In this document: positions 7,779 through 17,084 of the stretch, one piece after another
Position numbering within the stretch: the stretch's first letter is position 1
How the letters are laid out: every line of letters starts with the position of its first letter
Assembly (NCBI GenBank): GCA_014378525.1
Contig: JACMNL010000025.1
Coordinates: 1-35,147, forward strand
Direction: 5' to 3'
DNA: 35,147 nucleotides
Source: Bacteriovorax sp.
GTDB taxonomy: Bacteria > Bdellovibrionota > Bacteriovoracia > Bacteriovoracales > Bacteriovoracaceae
Made by a program: the position numbers and the translations under genes
The notes under the pieces: generated by a model
Seen by the model: the letters and a program-made list of their open reading frames with translations, nothing else
Database searches by the model: none
What the model was told of the DNA's origin: nothing

Positions 7779-9310
7779 TGCTGGCACTAGAACTAAAAAA
7801 CATATCAAAAACGTTCGGCACTTTTAAGGCCAACAATCATATCAACCTCGCCATCACTGATGGTGAGGTTCATGCAATCCTCGGGGAAAATGGCGCCGGT
7901 AAATCGACGCTGATGAAAACCATTTACGGTGAACATCACCCTGACCCCGGCGGAGAAATTTTTCTTCGCGGGAAAAAAATTGAAATTGATTCTCCCTCTC
8001 ATGCCATCAGGATGGGAATTGGAATGGTTCACCAGCACTTCAGACTGGTCCGCCCTTTTACGATTCTACAAAATGTTATTTTAGGAATTGAGCCGAGAAA
8101 TTTTCTGGGAATGATCGATTATAAAAAGGCTCGTGCAAAAGCTGAAGCGATTGCGCTTGAGTGTCGTTTTGATTTAAATTTTGACCAGAAAATTGAAAGC
8201 GTAAGTGTTGGTACTCAACAAAGAGTTGAGATCTTTAAAACGCTTTATAGAAACGCTGAGATCATTATTCTCGATGAACCGACTGCGGTTTTGACCCCAC
8301 AGGAGATTAAGGATTTTTATGTCATCATAAAAAATCTTAAGGCCCAGGGAAAAACAATTATCATCATCACTCACAAACTTCATGAGATTAAAGAAATCGC
8401 CGACAGATGTACGATCATCAGAAAAGGTGAATACATCGAGACAGTAGACGTTGCGACAACTAGTGAAGAAGAACTTGCTTCTAAAATGGTTGGGCGTAAA
8501 GTTGATTTAAAAGTTTCAAAATCTTCAACAGTGAATTCTGATGAAGTGGTATTTAAGATCCGGAACATTAATGTATTGAACGTTAAAAATCTTCCTGCTG
8601 TTACTGATTTTTCTTTTGATCTTAAAAAAGGAGAGATCACTGGACTTGCAGGGATCGACGGCAACGGCCAGAGTGAGCTGGTTGAAGCACTGACTGGTCT
8701 TCGCAAAATTCAAAGTGGACACGTTTTAATTAATGACCAGGACATCACGAATCTTTCACCGAAAGCAATCTATCACAAAAAACTTGGAGCAATTCCCGAA
8801 GACCGCCAGCGAGTGGGTCTTGTTATGGACTTCAAGGTGAAAGAAAATTTCGTTTTACAAACGATCGATAAAAAACCATTTTCTAATTATGGTTTTATTA
8901 TCAACCGCGAACTCAATCGATTTTCAAATGAATTGATCGCGCGTTTTGATATCAGACCGACTGACAATGAAATCCAGGCCTCTGCTCTTTCAGGCGGAAA
9001 CCAGCAGAAAATTATTCTCGCACGCGAAATCGTCCATAACCCTGACGTACTGATTGCCTTTCAACCAACCCGAGGACTTGATGTCGGTGCGATTGAATAT
9101 GTTCACCGTGAACTTTTAAAATTAAGAGACGCCGGCAAAGCGATTCTCCTGATCTCTTATGAGCTCGATGAAATTATTAATTTAAGTGACCGCATCGGCG
9201 TTATTCATAAAGGACACCTTTGGGCCGACCTGGGCGACAGCGCGATTAAAAATAATCCGAAACTCAAAGAAGACATTGGACTTTATATGGCCGGAGGAAA
9301 ACCTGTATGA
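7778..9310 (+). CDS. Nucleoside ABC importer, double ATP-binding protein (510 aa)
   Basis: Two fused nucleotide-binding domains, as in sugar/nucleoside importers of the NupO/RbsA type. The first half has Walker A GENGAGKST (residues 36-44), a degenerate signature SVGTQQR and Walker B IIILDEPTA. The second half has a degenerate Walker A (GIDGNGQSE), a good signature LSGGNQQK, and a Walker B region IAFQPTRGLD in which the usual catalytic Glu is replaced by Gln. Such asymmetry is normal for this subfamily, leaving one functional ATP site. It overlaps the upstream gene by one base and the downstream permease by four (ATGA), so all components are translationally coupled. Confidence 0.95.
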   Translation: MLALELKNISKTFGTFKANNHINLAITDGEVHAILGENGAGKSTLMKTIYGEHHPDPGGEIFLRGKKIEIDSPSHAIRMGIGMVHQHFRLVRPFTILQNVILGIEPRNFLGMIDYKKARAKAEAIALECRFDLNFDQKIESVSVGTQQRVEIFKTLYRNAEIIILDEPTAVLTPQEIKDFYVIIKNLKAQGKTIIIITHKLHEIKEIADRCTIIRKGEYIETVDVATTSEEELASKMVGRKVDLKVSKSSTVNSDEVVFKIRNINVLNVKNLPAVTDFSFDLKKGEITGLAGIDGNGQSELVEALTGLRKIQSGHVLINDQDITNLSPKAIYHKKLGAIPEDRQRVGLVMDFKVKENFVLQTIDKKPFSNYGFIINRELNRFSNELIARFDIRPTDNEIQASALSGGNQQKIILAREIVHNPDVLIAFQPTRGLDVGAIEYVHRELLKLRDAGKAILLISYELDEIINLSDRIGVIHKGHLWADLGDSAIKNNPKLKEDIGLYMAGGKPV

Positions 9311-10395
9311 GAAAATTTCTTATCAGCATTCTTTCGATTGTATTAAGTTTTCTGGTCGGTGCTTTAGTTTTAAAACTTTCAGGCATCTCACCTCTTGAAG
9401 CTTATTCAGTTATGTGGGAAGGAGCTTTTTCACAGCCAAACTATATTGCCTACATCATCATCCGTTCAACTCCATTAATTTTAACCGGCCTGTCTGTTGC
9501 TTTTGCATTCAGAACAGGACTCTTTAACATTGGATCGGAAGGACAATTTATTATCGGCGCACTTTCAGCTGCGTATTTTGGTTTTATTTTTCATTTCTCA
9601 CCGTGGATTCAGATTCCACTGGTTATGATACTTGCAACTTTTGTCGCTTCACTTTACGGCGGACTCAGCGGTTATTTAAAAGCACGTTTCGGAGTTCATG
9701 AAGTCTTATCGACGATCATGCTCAACTGGATTGCGCTTTATATTTCAAACTACGCCGTATTCGTCGAAGGCCTTAGACGCCCGGACATGGAAACGACAGA
9801 ATTTATTCAACCGTCAACCTCAATAACAATTCTCCCCGACTGGAAAGTCAGCGATGCCGGAGTTGAATGGCTTTCACATCACCCGTTCTGGAATTCTTTT
9901 TTAAGACCTCCTGTGAATGCAGGAATTTTTATTGCACTTCTTGCTGTGGTTGTTGTCTGGATAATATTAAACAAGACAACTTTCGGATTTAAACTGAAAG
10001 CAGTTGGCTTCAGCCCGACAGCTTCTGAATACGCAGGTATCAGTACAAAATTAAAAGTCACTCAATCGATGATGATTGCCGGGGCCCTTTCAGGACTTGC
10101 CGGTGCCACTCACGTGATGGGAGTTTCGAAAAACATAGCGGCCCTTGCGACTCATGAAGGATACGGTTTTGACGGAATCGCCGTTTCACTTATCGGTGCA
10201 AACAATCCTATAGGTGTTTTATTCTCAGGATTTTTCCTTGGAGCATTGAAATACTCTGGACAAAAAATTCAATCGACACTCGAAGCTCCGTCAGAAGTTA
10301 TCGGCATCATGATCGGTGCGATTATATTTTTCGTCGCGATTCCAAAGATATTCGATTTTATCGGCGACTTTAAAGCGGGGAAAAAGCATGACTGA
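9307..10395 (+). CDS. Nucleoside ABC importer permease 1 (362 aa)
   Basis: Polytopic inner-membrane protein with about ten hydrophobic helices and the branched-chain/ribose permease (BPD_transp_2) signatures FRTGLFNIGSEGQF and EGYGFDGIAVSLIGANNP. This is the YufP/NupP-type partner that pairs with the double ATPase. The long non-membrane insert at about residues 160-195 is usual in this permease. It starts within the ATPase stop (ATGA) and runs eight bases into the next permease. Confidence 0.92.
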   Translation: MRKFLISILSIVLSFLVGALVLKLSGISPLEAYSVMWEGAFSQPNYIAYIIIRSTPLILTGLSVAFAFRTGLFNIGSEGQFIIGALSAAYFGFIFHFSPWIQIPLVMILATFVASLYGGLSGYLKARFGVHEVLSTIMLNWIALYISNYAVFVEGLRRPDMETTEFIQPSTSITILPDWKVSDAGVEWLSHHPFWNSFLRPPVNAGIFIALLAVVVVWIILNKTTFGFKLKAVGFSPTASEYAGISTKLKVTQSMMIAGALSGLAGATHVMGVSKNIAALATHEGYGFDGIAVSLIGANNPIGVLFSGFFLGALKYSGQKIQSTLEAPSEVIGIMIGAIIFFVAIPKIFDFIGDFKAGKKHD

Positions 10396-11257
10396 AATAT
10401 TATTTCTTTTTTCCACAACTTTAATGTACGCCACTCCACTTATCTTCACAGGTCTGGGTGGGGTTCTTTCTGAAAAATCCGGAGTCATCAATATCGGACT
10501 TGAAGGTATGATGACATTCGGTGCCTTCATTGCTTCGTGGGTGGCCATCTCTCACGGCAATCCATGGCTGGGATTTTTAGCAGGTGGATTCGGTGGATTA
10601 TTTCTCGCCATCTTCCATGCTATTGCTTCAATTAAATTTAAAGGCAATCAAGTTGTTTCAGGAATTGCCATCAATTCTCTGGGAACTGGACTTGCGATTT
10701 TCTTCTGCAGGATTTTATTTGATGGTGCAAGCATGACTCCTCCACTTGATCTCGAGAAAAAAATTCCCGTTTTCATGAGTCAGTATGCGACAGTTTATAT
10801 TGCATTTTTTGTGACATTTTTAATCTGGTTCATTTTTACGAAGACTGCTCTTGGTTTAAGAATCATCAGTGCAGGTGAGCATCCTAAGGCCGCTGCAGCA
10901 GCAGGAATCAACGTTTCACTTTACCGCTACCTCGGCGTTCTTTCTTCGGGTTTTCTTGCTGGACTCGGCGGAGGAAGTCTATCATTAGCTATTGTTTCAA
11001 ACTTCAGACCGACACTTATTTCAGGTCAGGGATTCATTGCTCTTGCAGCGATGATCTTCGGTAAATGGAATCCGGTTGGAACATTGTGTGCGTGTTTATT
11101 TTTTGGTTTTTCTCAGGCGCTGGTTGTTTACATCGGTGGATTTGAAGACCTGCACATCTCGTCACAACTTCTTGCAACACTACCTTATATTTTAACTTTG
11201 ATTATCTTAGTTGGATTTATGAAGAAGACGACTGCACCAAGTGCTCTAGGACAGTAG
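10388..11257 (+). CDS. Nucleoside ABC importer permease 2 (289 aa)
   Basis: Second BPD_transp_2 permease, the YufQ/NupQ type, with the signatures GVLSEKSGVINIGLEGMM and GQGFIALAAMIFGKWNP. It has about eight membrane helices. I placed the start at the ATG overlapping the previous gene by eight bases; the frame stays open 24 codons upstream, but those residues do not resemble the family start, which normally reads straight into a membrane helix. It closes the four-gene operon. Its stop is immediately adjacent to the stop of the convergent histidine kinase, with no terminator visible. Confidence 0.92.
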   Translation: MTEILFLFSTTLMYATPLIFTGLGGVLSEKSGVINIGLEGMMTFGAFIASWVAISHGNPWLGFLAGGFGGLFLAIFHAIASIKFKGNQVVSGIAINSLGTGLAIFFCRILFDGASMTPPLDLEKKIPVFMSQYATVYIAFFVTFLIWFIFTKTALGLRIISAGEHPKAAAAAGINVSLYRYLGVLSSGFLAGLGGGSLSLAIVSNFRPTLISGQGFIALAAMIFGKWNPVGTLCACLFFGFSQALVVYIGGFEDLHISSQLLATLPYILTLIILVGFMKKTTAPSALGQ

Positions 11258-12553
11258 TTAAATGGGAAAGAATAACTGGAACCTTGTAAATGAAGGACCT
11301 TCATTTGAAGTGCAGGTTTCAAATAATATTTTTCCACCTAATCTGTCTACACAGCCTTTTACTATCGGCAGACCAAATCCTGATCCGATTTCTCCCTCTG
11401 TTCCAATACCTGAGCGCGAAAGACTTGCCTCAAAAACGTTGTCCCTCATATCAAGAGGAATTCCGAGTCCACTATCTTCAATAAGAAACTTAATCGAGTC
11501 ATCTTTTCTTGAAACACGCAGACGAATTTCACTATCATGAGAAGAAAACTTTATTGAATTAGAAAGCAGATTGCCAAGAATCTGGTTTAATAAAAGACTT
11601 CGGTTAGAATGAAAGTCATAGACCTCGGCAGCTACCGACCAGTTTAACTTCAAGTTTTTTTGTTCAAGTTTTTCTGAGAATATTTCTTTCAATTCTATAA
11701 TTAGTTCTCTGACATCAACTGTAGCAAATTTAATTTCTTTTTTGCCCATTTCATTCAAACGCAAATCGCGAATACTTTCAGTAATCATATTAAGTCGTTC
11801 TGATGCTTTACAGGCCTTAGCAACAGAATTTAACTGCGTTTCATTCAAAGAAGTTTTTAAAAGTGAATTTAGTTTTCCGGAGATAACTGTTAATGGTGTC
11901 GAAATATCATGGCTTAAAATATTAACGAGGTTTTGAGTTCTCATTCTAGAAATTTCAAGTTTGCTGGTATTTTGTTCGACAAGATAAACATGGACCCAGA
12001 TCACACAGGTTGCGATAAAAATCCATCCGAATAATATCAGTGCCTGTGCTATCAACATTCCAATATCAGAAATCATAAATGGAAAATGATATCCGCTGAG
12101 TTTCATCACCAGGAAACTTAAAACACCCGCTGCTGTAATAAATGCCCAGAGAATAGTACCTTTTCTTCCCGCGATAACTCCACCGAGCATTGGAAGAATT
12201 CCAAGCCAGATAAGAATGTTGCTGTCGAATCCGCCTGTGAAATAAGCAAAGGTCATTTGATGAATCAATCCGGACGCAAGAAGGACACTGGTATTTAGAA
12301 GATAGCGATTCGTCTTTCTATAAAGAAGTGGTGAAAGTAAATGTACACAACTGCAGATGATTCCTACAATTCCCGGTACCGGGCTGCTGATCGTAAAGAC
12401 GGCAAGAAAAGCATATGACCACATCAACACACCGGTTGATAACATTGTCACCAGATGGGCGTGCAGGTATTTGTCAGGCAGATCCTGATATGAGCGATTG
12501 TCTGCAATGAATGCATACAAACGCAAATAAAATTTAACAATAGAATGTTTCAA
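11258..12553 (-). CDS. Membrane-bound sensor histidine kinase (431 aa)
   Basis: The N-terminal part has about six hydrophobic helices (residues about 35-190) and no large periplasmic sensor loop. It is followed by an H-box SHDISTPL with phospho-acceptor His215, an N-box GNLLSNSIKFS (Asn328/Asn332), G1 EDSGLGIP and G2 GSGFGLPIVKG. The kinase core is therefore complete. The start is TTG, chosen because AGGAA lies five bases upstream; the next in-frame ATG would remove the first helix. No response regulator is nearby. It is the last gene of a minus-strand operon behind the TldD/PmbA pair, 15 bases from the PmbA-like stop. The signal is unknown; six bare helices suggest a membrane or lipid-phase ligand. 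Confidence 0.88.
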   Translation of the reverse strand: MKHSIVKFYLRLYAFIADNRSYQDLPDKYLHAHLVTMLSTGVLMWSYAFLAVFTISSPVPGIVGIICSCVHLLSPLLYRKTNRYLLNTSVLLASGLIHQMTFAYFTGGFDSNILIWLGILPMLGGVIAGRKGTILWAFITAAGVLSFLVMKLSGYHFPFMISDIGMLIAQALILFGWIFIATCVIWVHVYLVEQNTSKLEISRMRTQNLVNILSHDISTPLTVISGKLNSLLKTSLNETQLNSVAKACKASERLNMITESIRDLRLNEMGKKEIKFATVDVRELIIELKEIFSEKLEQKNLKLNWSVAAEVYDFHSNRSLLLNQILGNLLSNSIKFSSHDSEIRLRVSRKDDSIKFLIEDSGLGIPLDMRDNVFEASLSRSGIGTEGEIGSGFGLPIVKGCVDRLGGKILFETCTSNEGPSFTRFQLFFPI

Positions 12554-12568
12554 TTAATTCCTAAAATC

Positions 12569-13900
12569 TTAAAGCGTAAACTTAAACTGTGATAATAAAA
12601 CTCCGGGAACTCTTAGTCCCCCTACATCGCGCTGGAAGTATGACCCAGTAGAGGGAATGACTTCAGAGAAATTCGTAATTCTCTCAAGAGCATCACCAAA
12701 AATAGAATAATAACTTTCATCAAAACGCAGGTCTTCTATCGGTGCAACCACTTCACCATTTTCAATCCAGAAGCAGGCGTATCTTGTCATACCAGTGATT
12801 CTTGCTGTCTCTCTGTCAGACCAGTTTAAATAATGAAGGTCTGAAAGATAAAGTCCGGTTCCAATTTCTTTATAAATATCTTCACGGGACAAATCACCTG
12901 TAGTGACAACCGGAGATCTCATCGACTCCCAGTCGCTCGCCATATTTGATTCAACTTTATATTCGTTGGCCGTTCTTGTTGAGACGAGGAAGTTTTTATA
13001 CTCACCTTTTTCCACAAGCAGAAGATCAGCGGGACTGACTTCGCCTGTTTCATTAAAACGCGGGCTCAATCCTAAAGAATAATCTTCTTTCAGTGTGAAT
13101 TGAGGAGAGAGAGTTTTTTTCTTCTGCCATAAATCTTTTAGAGAACCATTTCCCCTCTGGTGAGCTCCCATTGAAACTCCACCCCAGGAAAGTGTTCCTA
13201 AAAGTTCACCGACTGCAGATGGAGCAAGATAAACTCTGTACTCTCCGCGCTCAACTTTTTTCGAAGGTCTGTCCATTAGAGATAGTTTATGTTGCGAGTC
13301 CTGAATATTTCTTCTTAGTTCGTTGTTGTCCCATATTGATCCGGCATAAAGAGACTTCACTGCTTTTTGATTTGAATTGTATAAAGAATAATCAAGATAG
13401 AAATTTCTAGTTTTAAACCAGTGGAACTGTCCCTCCGAGTTCATCGTAGCTCTAACGATATCACCGCATGAAAAAACACCGGCCAGGTCAACTCCAGCTG
13501 CCGCATCCAGGACCACTCCCAGCATCTCTTCATTTTTTGGAAGAATATTGAGTGTTTCTTCTTTTGTGACACCGTAAAATTTCGGGCGAACCAGGTATGG
13601 ATCTTCCGGAAGAGTTTCAATCCATTCGCGTGCCTGATTAAGTTTTTTAAGAGCGATGATCATGTCCCCTTCAGCAGCGCTGAATGGCATGTTGTAACTC
13701 ATGACCTTATTTCCTTTGATGAAATTAAAATCAATGTGGGCCTGGTGAATATTTGTGACCTGACGAACTTTTGCATTCGATAGTCTGGCGAAAAACGTTT
13801 CTTCTCCATTCAATGTCATCGTCATCGCTTCATCAGATTTTAAATCACGAAGAATAAATTTTGAGAAAAATTCAAAATATGTTGAGTCTAGTGCTTTCAT
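12569..13900 (-). CDS. TldD/PmbA-family protein, PmbA (TldE)-like subunit (443 aa)
   Basis: The C-terminal half resembles the non-metal subunit of the TldD/TldE protease: the segments LYLSDLHYLNWSDRETARITG and FWIENGEVVAPI correspond to the conserved TldE stretch ending W-I-E-N-G. It lacks the HExxxH zinc motif, as expected for this partner. TldD/TldE is a cytoplasmic heterodimer that degrades unfolded or leader peptides, including steps in microcin B17 maturation in E. coli. Start and stop of the TldD gene overlap (TAATG), and a GGAGG ribosome site lies seven bases upstream. No peptide precursor gene is visible next to it. Confidence 0.85.
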   Translation of the reverse strand: MKALDSTYFEFFSKFILRDLKSDEAMTMTLNGEETFFARLSNAKVRQVTNIHQAHIDFNFIKGNKVMSYNMPFSAAEGDMIIALKKLNQAREWIETLPEDPYLVRPKFYGVTKEETLNILPKNEEMLGVVLDAAAGVDLAGVFSCGDIVRATMNSEGQFHWFKTRNFYLDYSLYNSNQKAVKSLYAGSIWDNNELRRNIQDSQHKLSLMDRPSKKVERGEYRVYLAPSAVGELLGTLSWGGVSMGAHQRGNGSLKDLWQKKKTLSPQFTLKEDYSLGLSPRFNETGEVSPADLLLVEKGEYKNFLVSTRTANEYKVESNMASDWESMRSPVVTTGDLSREDIYKEIGTGLYLSDLHYLNWSDRETARITGMTRYACFWIENGEVVAPIEDLRFDESYYSIFGDALERITNFSEVIPSTGSYFQRDVGGLRVPGVLLSQFKFTL

Positions 13901-15330
13901 TATTTACCTCCGCCAAAAACTTCGATGTTTGAAAATAAACATACCGGGCTGGCGTGGCCCACAAAAATAACCTGGTTCGGCTCACCCTTTCCACAATTAG
14001 AAAGACCTCCTACTTCGAAAGTAGATTTATCTCCAACCATTTTCAGCTGATTCCAGAATGGAGCCGTGATTCCGCGGTAGTTGGGATTTTTTACAACTTT
14101 AGTTAATTTCCCGTCTTCAATCAGGCGTGCAAACTCGCAACCGAACTGAAATTTATTTCTGTAGTCATCGATAGACCAAGATCTGTTTGATTGCATGAAT
14201 ATCCCGCGCTTCACTGATTTAATCATGTCCGCGAGAGTTGAAGATCCCGGTTCAAGATTGACGTTGGCCATTCTGTCGATGGGAGCTCTATTCCATGAAG
14301 TAGCTCTCTGGCTCGCAACTCCAGGAAGATTTAATCTTTTTTGTGATTCAAGACCTCCGAGTCCTCTTAAAAGTAATCCGTCTTTAATCAGGAATTCTTT
14401 CGTCGCTAAATTTCCGATGTCGTCAGAAAAGTAACTGGCATTTTGTCCGACCATCGTTGGATCGAAAGTCACGTTCATTAATTTTGATCCGTATTGAAGA
14501 GATCCGAAGTCAGCAGGCTTTACAAAACTCCATCCGGCGTAATTTCTTTCGTCACCTAAAATTCTATCGAGTTCAAGCGGATGTCCGATGCTCTCGTGAA
14601 TCTGTAAATATAATTGATCGGGAGCTAAAATCAGATCCATCGTTTCCGTCGGGCACTCTTCTGCTTCCAGAAGCTCCATTGCTTCACTTGCAACTCTCTT
14701 TGCTTCAACTAAAAGTTTAGCTGTATCAAAGCGTTCAAGTCCGTATTGAGAACTCTGGTCATCACCAAAACTTCTTCTTTGTGTTCCTTTATCACTCTGG
14801 GCAGTCGCACTGATGCCGACAGCTGTGCGGATAATATTTTGTTTCACATCTGCGCCATTCGTCGCCACAAAATGTGTGTCCATTTCTGTGAGATATAAAG
14901 AAGCAGTCCTGCTGATGATGTGATCGTGAACTTTCATTTCATTTGAAAGCGCCATTAAAAGTTTTGTTGGTTCTGCCGGATGAAAATGGTCTATGCCTTT
15001 TTCTCCGGGACTTTTGTACTCACCCACAGTTGCAGGTCTTTCCTCAATTGAAAATTTTGACAGACTAAAACGGCTAGCTTCGATTGCCTGTTTTTTTGCT
15101 TCTTCAGCTACGCGGACAATCTCTGCAGGGTCAAATGAGTTCGTCGCTCCATGAGCGAACTGTCCGTTCATCATCACTTCAACCATGATCCCGTGATCTT
15201 CAGTACTGCTTAGTCCTTCGAAGACTTCATTTCTCACAGAAAGATTAATTGTTCTCGATCTCACTTCACGAAGTGAAATGTATTCAGCACCAAGATTGTT
15301 GAGTGTTGAAAGAATATTTTTTAGATTCAT
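13900..15330 (-). CDS. tldD: TldD metalloprotease (476 aa)
   Basis: The zinc motif HESIGHPLELD (HExxxH) sits just past the middle of the protein. The third ligand region GLSNCGKGEP, with its conserved Cys, is near the C-terminus, as in TldD. Length is normal for the family (about 480 aa). With the downstream PmbA-like protein it should form the barrel-shaped protease that cleaves extended peptides inside the cavity. The ATG overlaps the stop of the upstream SDR gene (TAATG) and has a GGGAGAG ribosome site. Confidence 0.93.
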   Translation of the reverse strand: MNLKNILSTLNNLGAEYISLREVRSRTINLSVRNEVFEGLSSTEDHGIMVEVMMNGQFAHGATNSFDPAEIVRVAEEAKKQAIEASRFSLSKFSIEERPATVGEYKSPGEKGIDHFHPAEPTKLLMALSNEMKVHDHIISRTASLYLTEMDTHFVATNGADVKQNIIRTAVGISATAQSDKGTQRRSFGDDQSSQYGLERFDTAKLLVEAKRVASEAMELLEAEECPTETMDLILAPDQLYLQIHESIGHPLELDRILGDERNYAGWSFVKPADFGSLQYGSKLMNVTFDPTMVGQNASYFSDDIGNLATKEFLIKDGLLLRGLGGLESQKRLNLPGVASQRATSWNRAPIDRMANVNLEPGSSTLADMIKSVKRGIFMQSNRSWSIDDYRNKFQFGCEFARLIEDGKLTKVVKNPNYRGITAPFWNQLKMVGDKSTFEVGGLSNCGKGEPNQVIFVGHASPVCLFSNIEVFGGGK

Positions 15331-16139
15331 TATGCTCTCCCTTTCCAGTGAGTCATGCTTGTTGAAACTCCTAGAATTTTATTCACGTAAGTAAAAACTC
15401 TCAGCGGCAGAATTCCTTTTAAGAACTCAACCCATTTAACAACGAATGGTTCTCTGATGAAAGCACAGTCCTTTTCAATCCCATGGATTATTTTTTCCAC
15501 GATTGTTTCCGGTTTAAGCCATGGAAGAAGCAATGGAGCCTTTACTCCTGCAAACATCCCTGTGCTTATGTAACTTGGACAAACCGTCGTTACATGAATA
15601 TTGGTAATTTTTCTCTCTGTGAGTTCAAGGCGAAGTGATTCTGAAAATCCGATCACGGCCCATTTAGATGAAGAGTAAGTTGTTCCGTAAGGTAGTCCGA
15701 TTAATCCGGATGCACTTGCGATGTTCACGATGTTTGAATCCTGTCCTTTTCTGAGCTGGTCAAAAAATAAATGAGTCATGGCCACCATGCCATCGATGTT
15801 AATTCTGTAAGTAAGAAGATGTTTATCAAGTGAAAGTTTTTCGAACTCTCCACCGAAAACGACACCTGCATTGTTAATGAGAACGTCCACGGATAAACCC
15901 ATTGCACTTATTTCAGCTTTACATTTTTTTAAACTTTCGAGGTCACCCAGGTTGGCATAAACAGCGTAAGCTTTTCCACCGGAAGTTTTGATTTCATTTG
16001 CCGTAGCTTTTGCTGCTTCCAGATTGATGTCAACGATGATGACTACAGCTCCGCGTTTCGCTAATTTTTCGGCCATCAGTCTGCCGATACCGGAAGCACC
16101 ACCGGTGATAAGAACTTTTTTGTCTGCAAAATTTTTCAT
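15330..16139 (-). CDS. Classical short-chain dehydrogenase/reductase (269 aa)
   Basis: Rossmann dinucleotide motif TGGASGIG near the N-terminus, NNAGV motif, catalytic Ser about a dozen residues before the active-site Tyr-x3-Lys (YSSSK). The C-terminal part has a hydrophobic stretch near PLLLPW and ILPLRVF, as in membrane-associated lipid or retinol-type SDRs, so a hydrophobic alcohol substrate is plausible but unproven. I chose the ATG at 16139; a GTG three codons earlier is possible. It overlaps TldD by one base. A terminator lies 13 bases upstream of the start, so its own promoter must overlap that hairpin or lie inside the upstream gene. Confidence 0.88.
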   Translation of the reverse strand: MKNFADKKVLITGGASGIGRLMAEKLAKRGAVVIIVDINLEAAKATANEIKTSGGKAYAVYANLGDLESLKKCKAEISAMGLSVDVLINNAGVVFGGEFEKLSLDKHLLTYRINIDGMVAMTHLFFDQLRKGQDSNIVNIASASGLIGLPYGTTYSSSKWAVIGFSESLRLELTERKITNIHVTTVCPSYISTGMFAGVKAPLLLPWLKPETIVEKIIHGIEKDCAFIREPFVVKWVEFLKGILPLRVFTYVNKILGVSTSMTHWKGRA

Positions 16140-16151
16140 GGGTCTCACAAT

Positions 16152-16179
16152 AAAAAAAGGCGAGAATAAATCTCGCCTT
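16152..16179 (-). terminator. Rho-independent terminator behind the secreted protein gene
   Basis: Perfect nine-pair stem (16157-16165 with 16171-16179) around a five-base loop. Read on the minus strand it is followed by a run of seven T. It ends transcription of the gene at 16198-16920 just before the SDR operon begins. Confidence 0.88.
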
Positions 16180-16197
16180 CGTATAGGTCGAAGTTAT

Positions 16198-16920
16198 TTA
16201 GTTATTAAGCGGTTTCATTGTTCCGTTTCCATCAACATAAAAGCTTTGAGCATTTCTCAATTCGTTGATCAATCCTTTTGCTTTGTATGAGATCGAGATG
16301 ATCGCAGAAGCAACGGGTGCATCTACTGATCCAACGTTGGCAACATTCACAAGTTCTGAAGCTGCATCGAAATTGAATCCCCATGCTGCATACACTTCAC
16401 TCGCTTGAACTCTTAAGCTCGTAATATATTTTCCGATACCTTTATAAGTTCCGCTGTGCTGAAAAAAGACAGTGTATGTGAAGCCAATGACTTCGCTGTT
16501 GAAATAATTTTTGTAAGACACTCTGTAGCTGACAGCTTTTGGAACTGACCAGTTTGCCATTTCAAGAAGCTCAGCTCTTGCCTGAGTTCCTTCGATATGT
16601 GGAAGGACACTCATCGCCGGGATCAAGCCGTTTGTAGTAATAACCGGGCGGCCTGCATCGATAATCGGCCAGATTTTTTTTCCGATTGCGATAAGGCCAT
16701 CGAGATACATTGCGATTTCATCAATTGGATTTGCCGGAAGACTTGGAAGCTCAACGTTTGCTGTAGGATTAATTTCCAGAGCAAGTTCTTCTTTAACCTC
16801 GGCCGGAGTTGTGACCTGGTGGACTTCGACACTTGAGATAACTAAAGCTGGATCAACTTCCTGAGTAAAACCCGGAGCGCTTGAAACTAAAAGCATAGTA
16901 ATGAAAAGTGATTTAAACAT
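16198..16920 (-). CDS. Secreted protein of unknown function (240 aa)
   Basis: Signal peptide of about 19 residues (ending GFTQ). The mature protein has a short acidic/Pro-rich linker and then a region with the segments IGKKIWPIIDAGRPV and YRVSYKNYF, followed by a beta-rich domain with YTVFFQHSG and a final YKAKGLINELRNAQSFYV. I do not recognise a named domain; it looks like a compact periplasmic or surface beta protein. The start has a GAGAGG ribosome site. It stands between the TonB-like gene and the SDR operon and has its own strong terminator, so it is probably transcribed alone or from the TonB side. Confidence 0.72.
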   Translation of the reverse strand: MFKSLFITMLLVSSAPGFTQEVDPALVISSVEVHQVTTPAEVKEELALEINPTANVELPSLPANPIDEIAMYLDGLIAIGKKIWPIIDAGRPVITTNGLIPAMSVLPHIEGTQARAELLEMANWSVPKAVSYRVSYKNYFNSEVIGFTYTVFFQHSGTYKGIGKYITSLRVQASEVYAAWGFNFDAASELVNVANVGSVDAPVASAIISISYKAKGLINELRNAQSFYVDGNGTMKPLNN

Positions 16921-17084
16921 CGAAGACCTCTCTATGAATTGGTGGCTGCAATATCTCTACATCGAGGGAGTTTGTCTAATGAATATTTCTTTTAGAATGA
17001 ATTGTAAGAAGAAGTTTAAGAGTCAGTGTAACGCGCGGAGCATTTGCTGTTTTTTTCCCTGCTAAATGTATGAAATGTGAGTGG

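Noticed and set aside
10316-10387. An upstream start for the second nucleoside permease
   Set aside because: It would overlap the first permease by 80 bases and add residues not typical of the family; the ATG at 10388 fits better.
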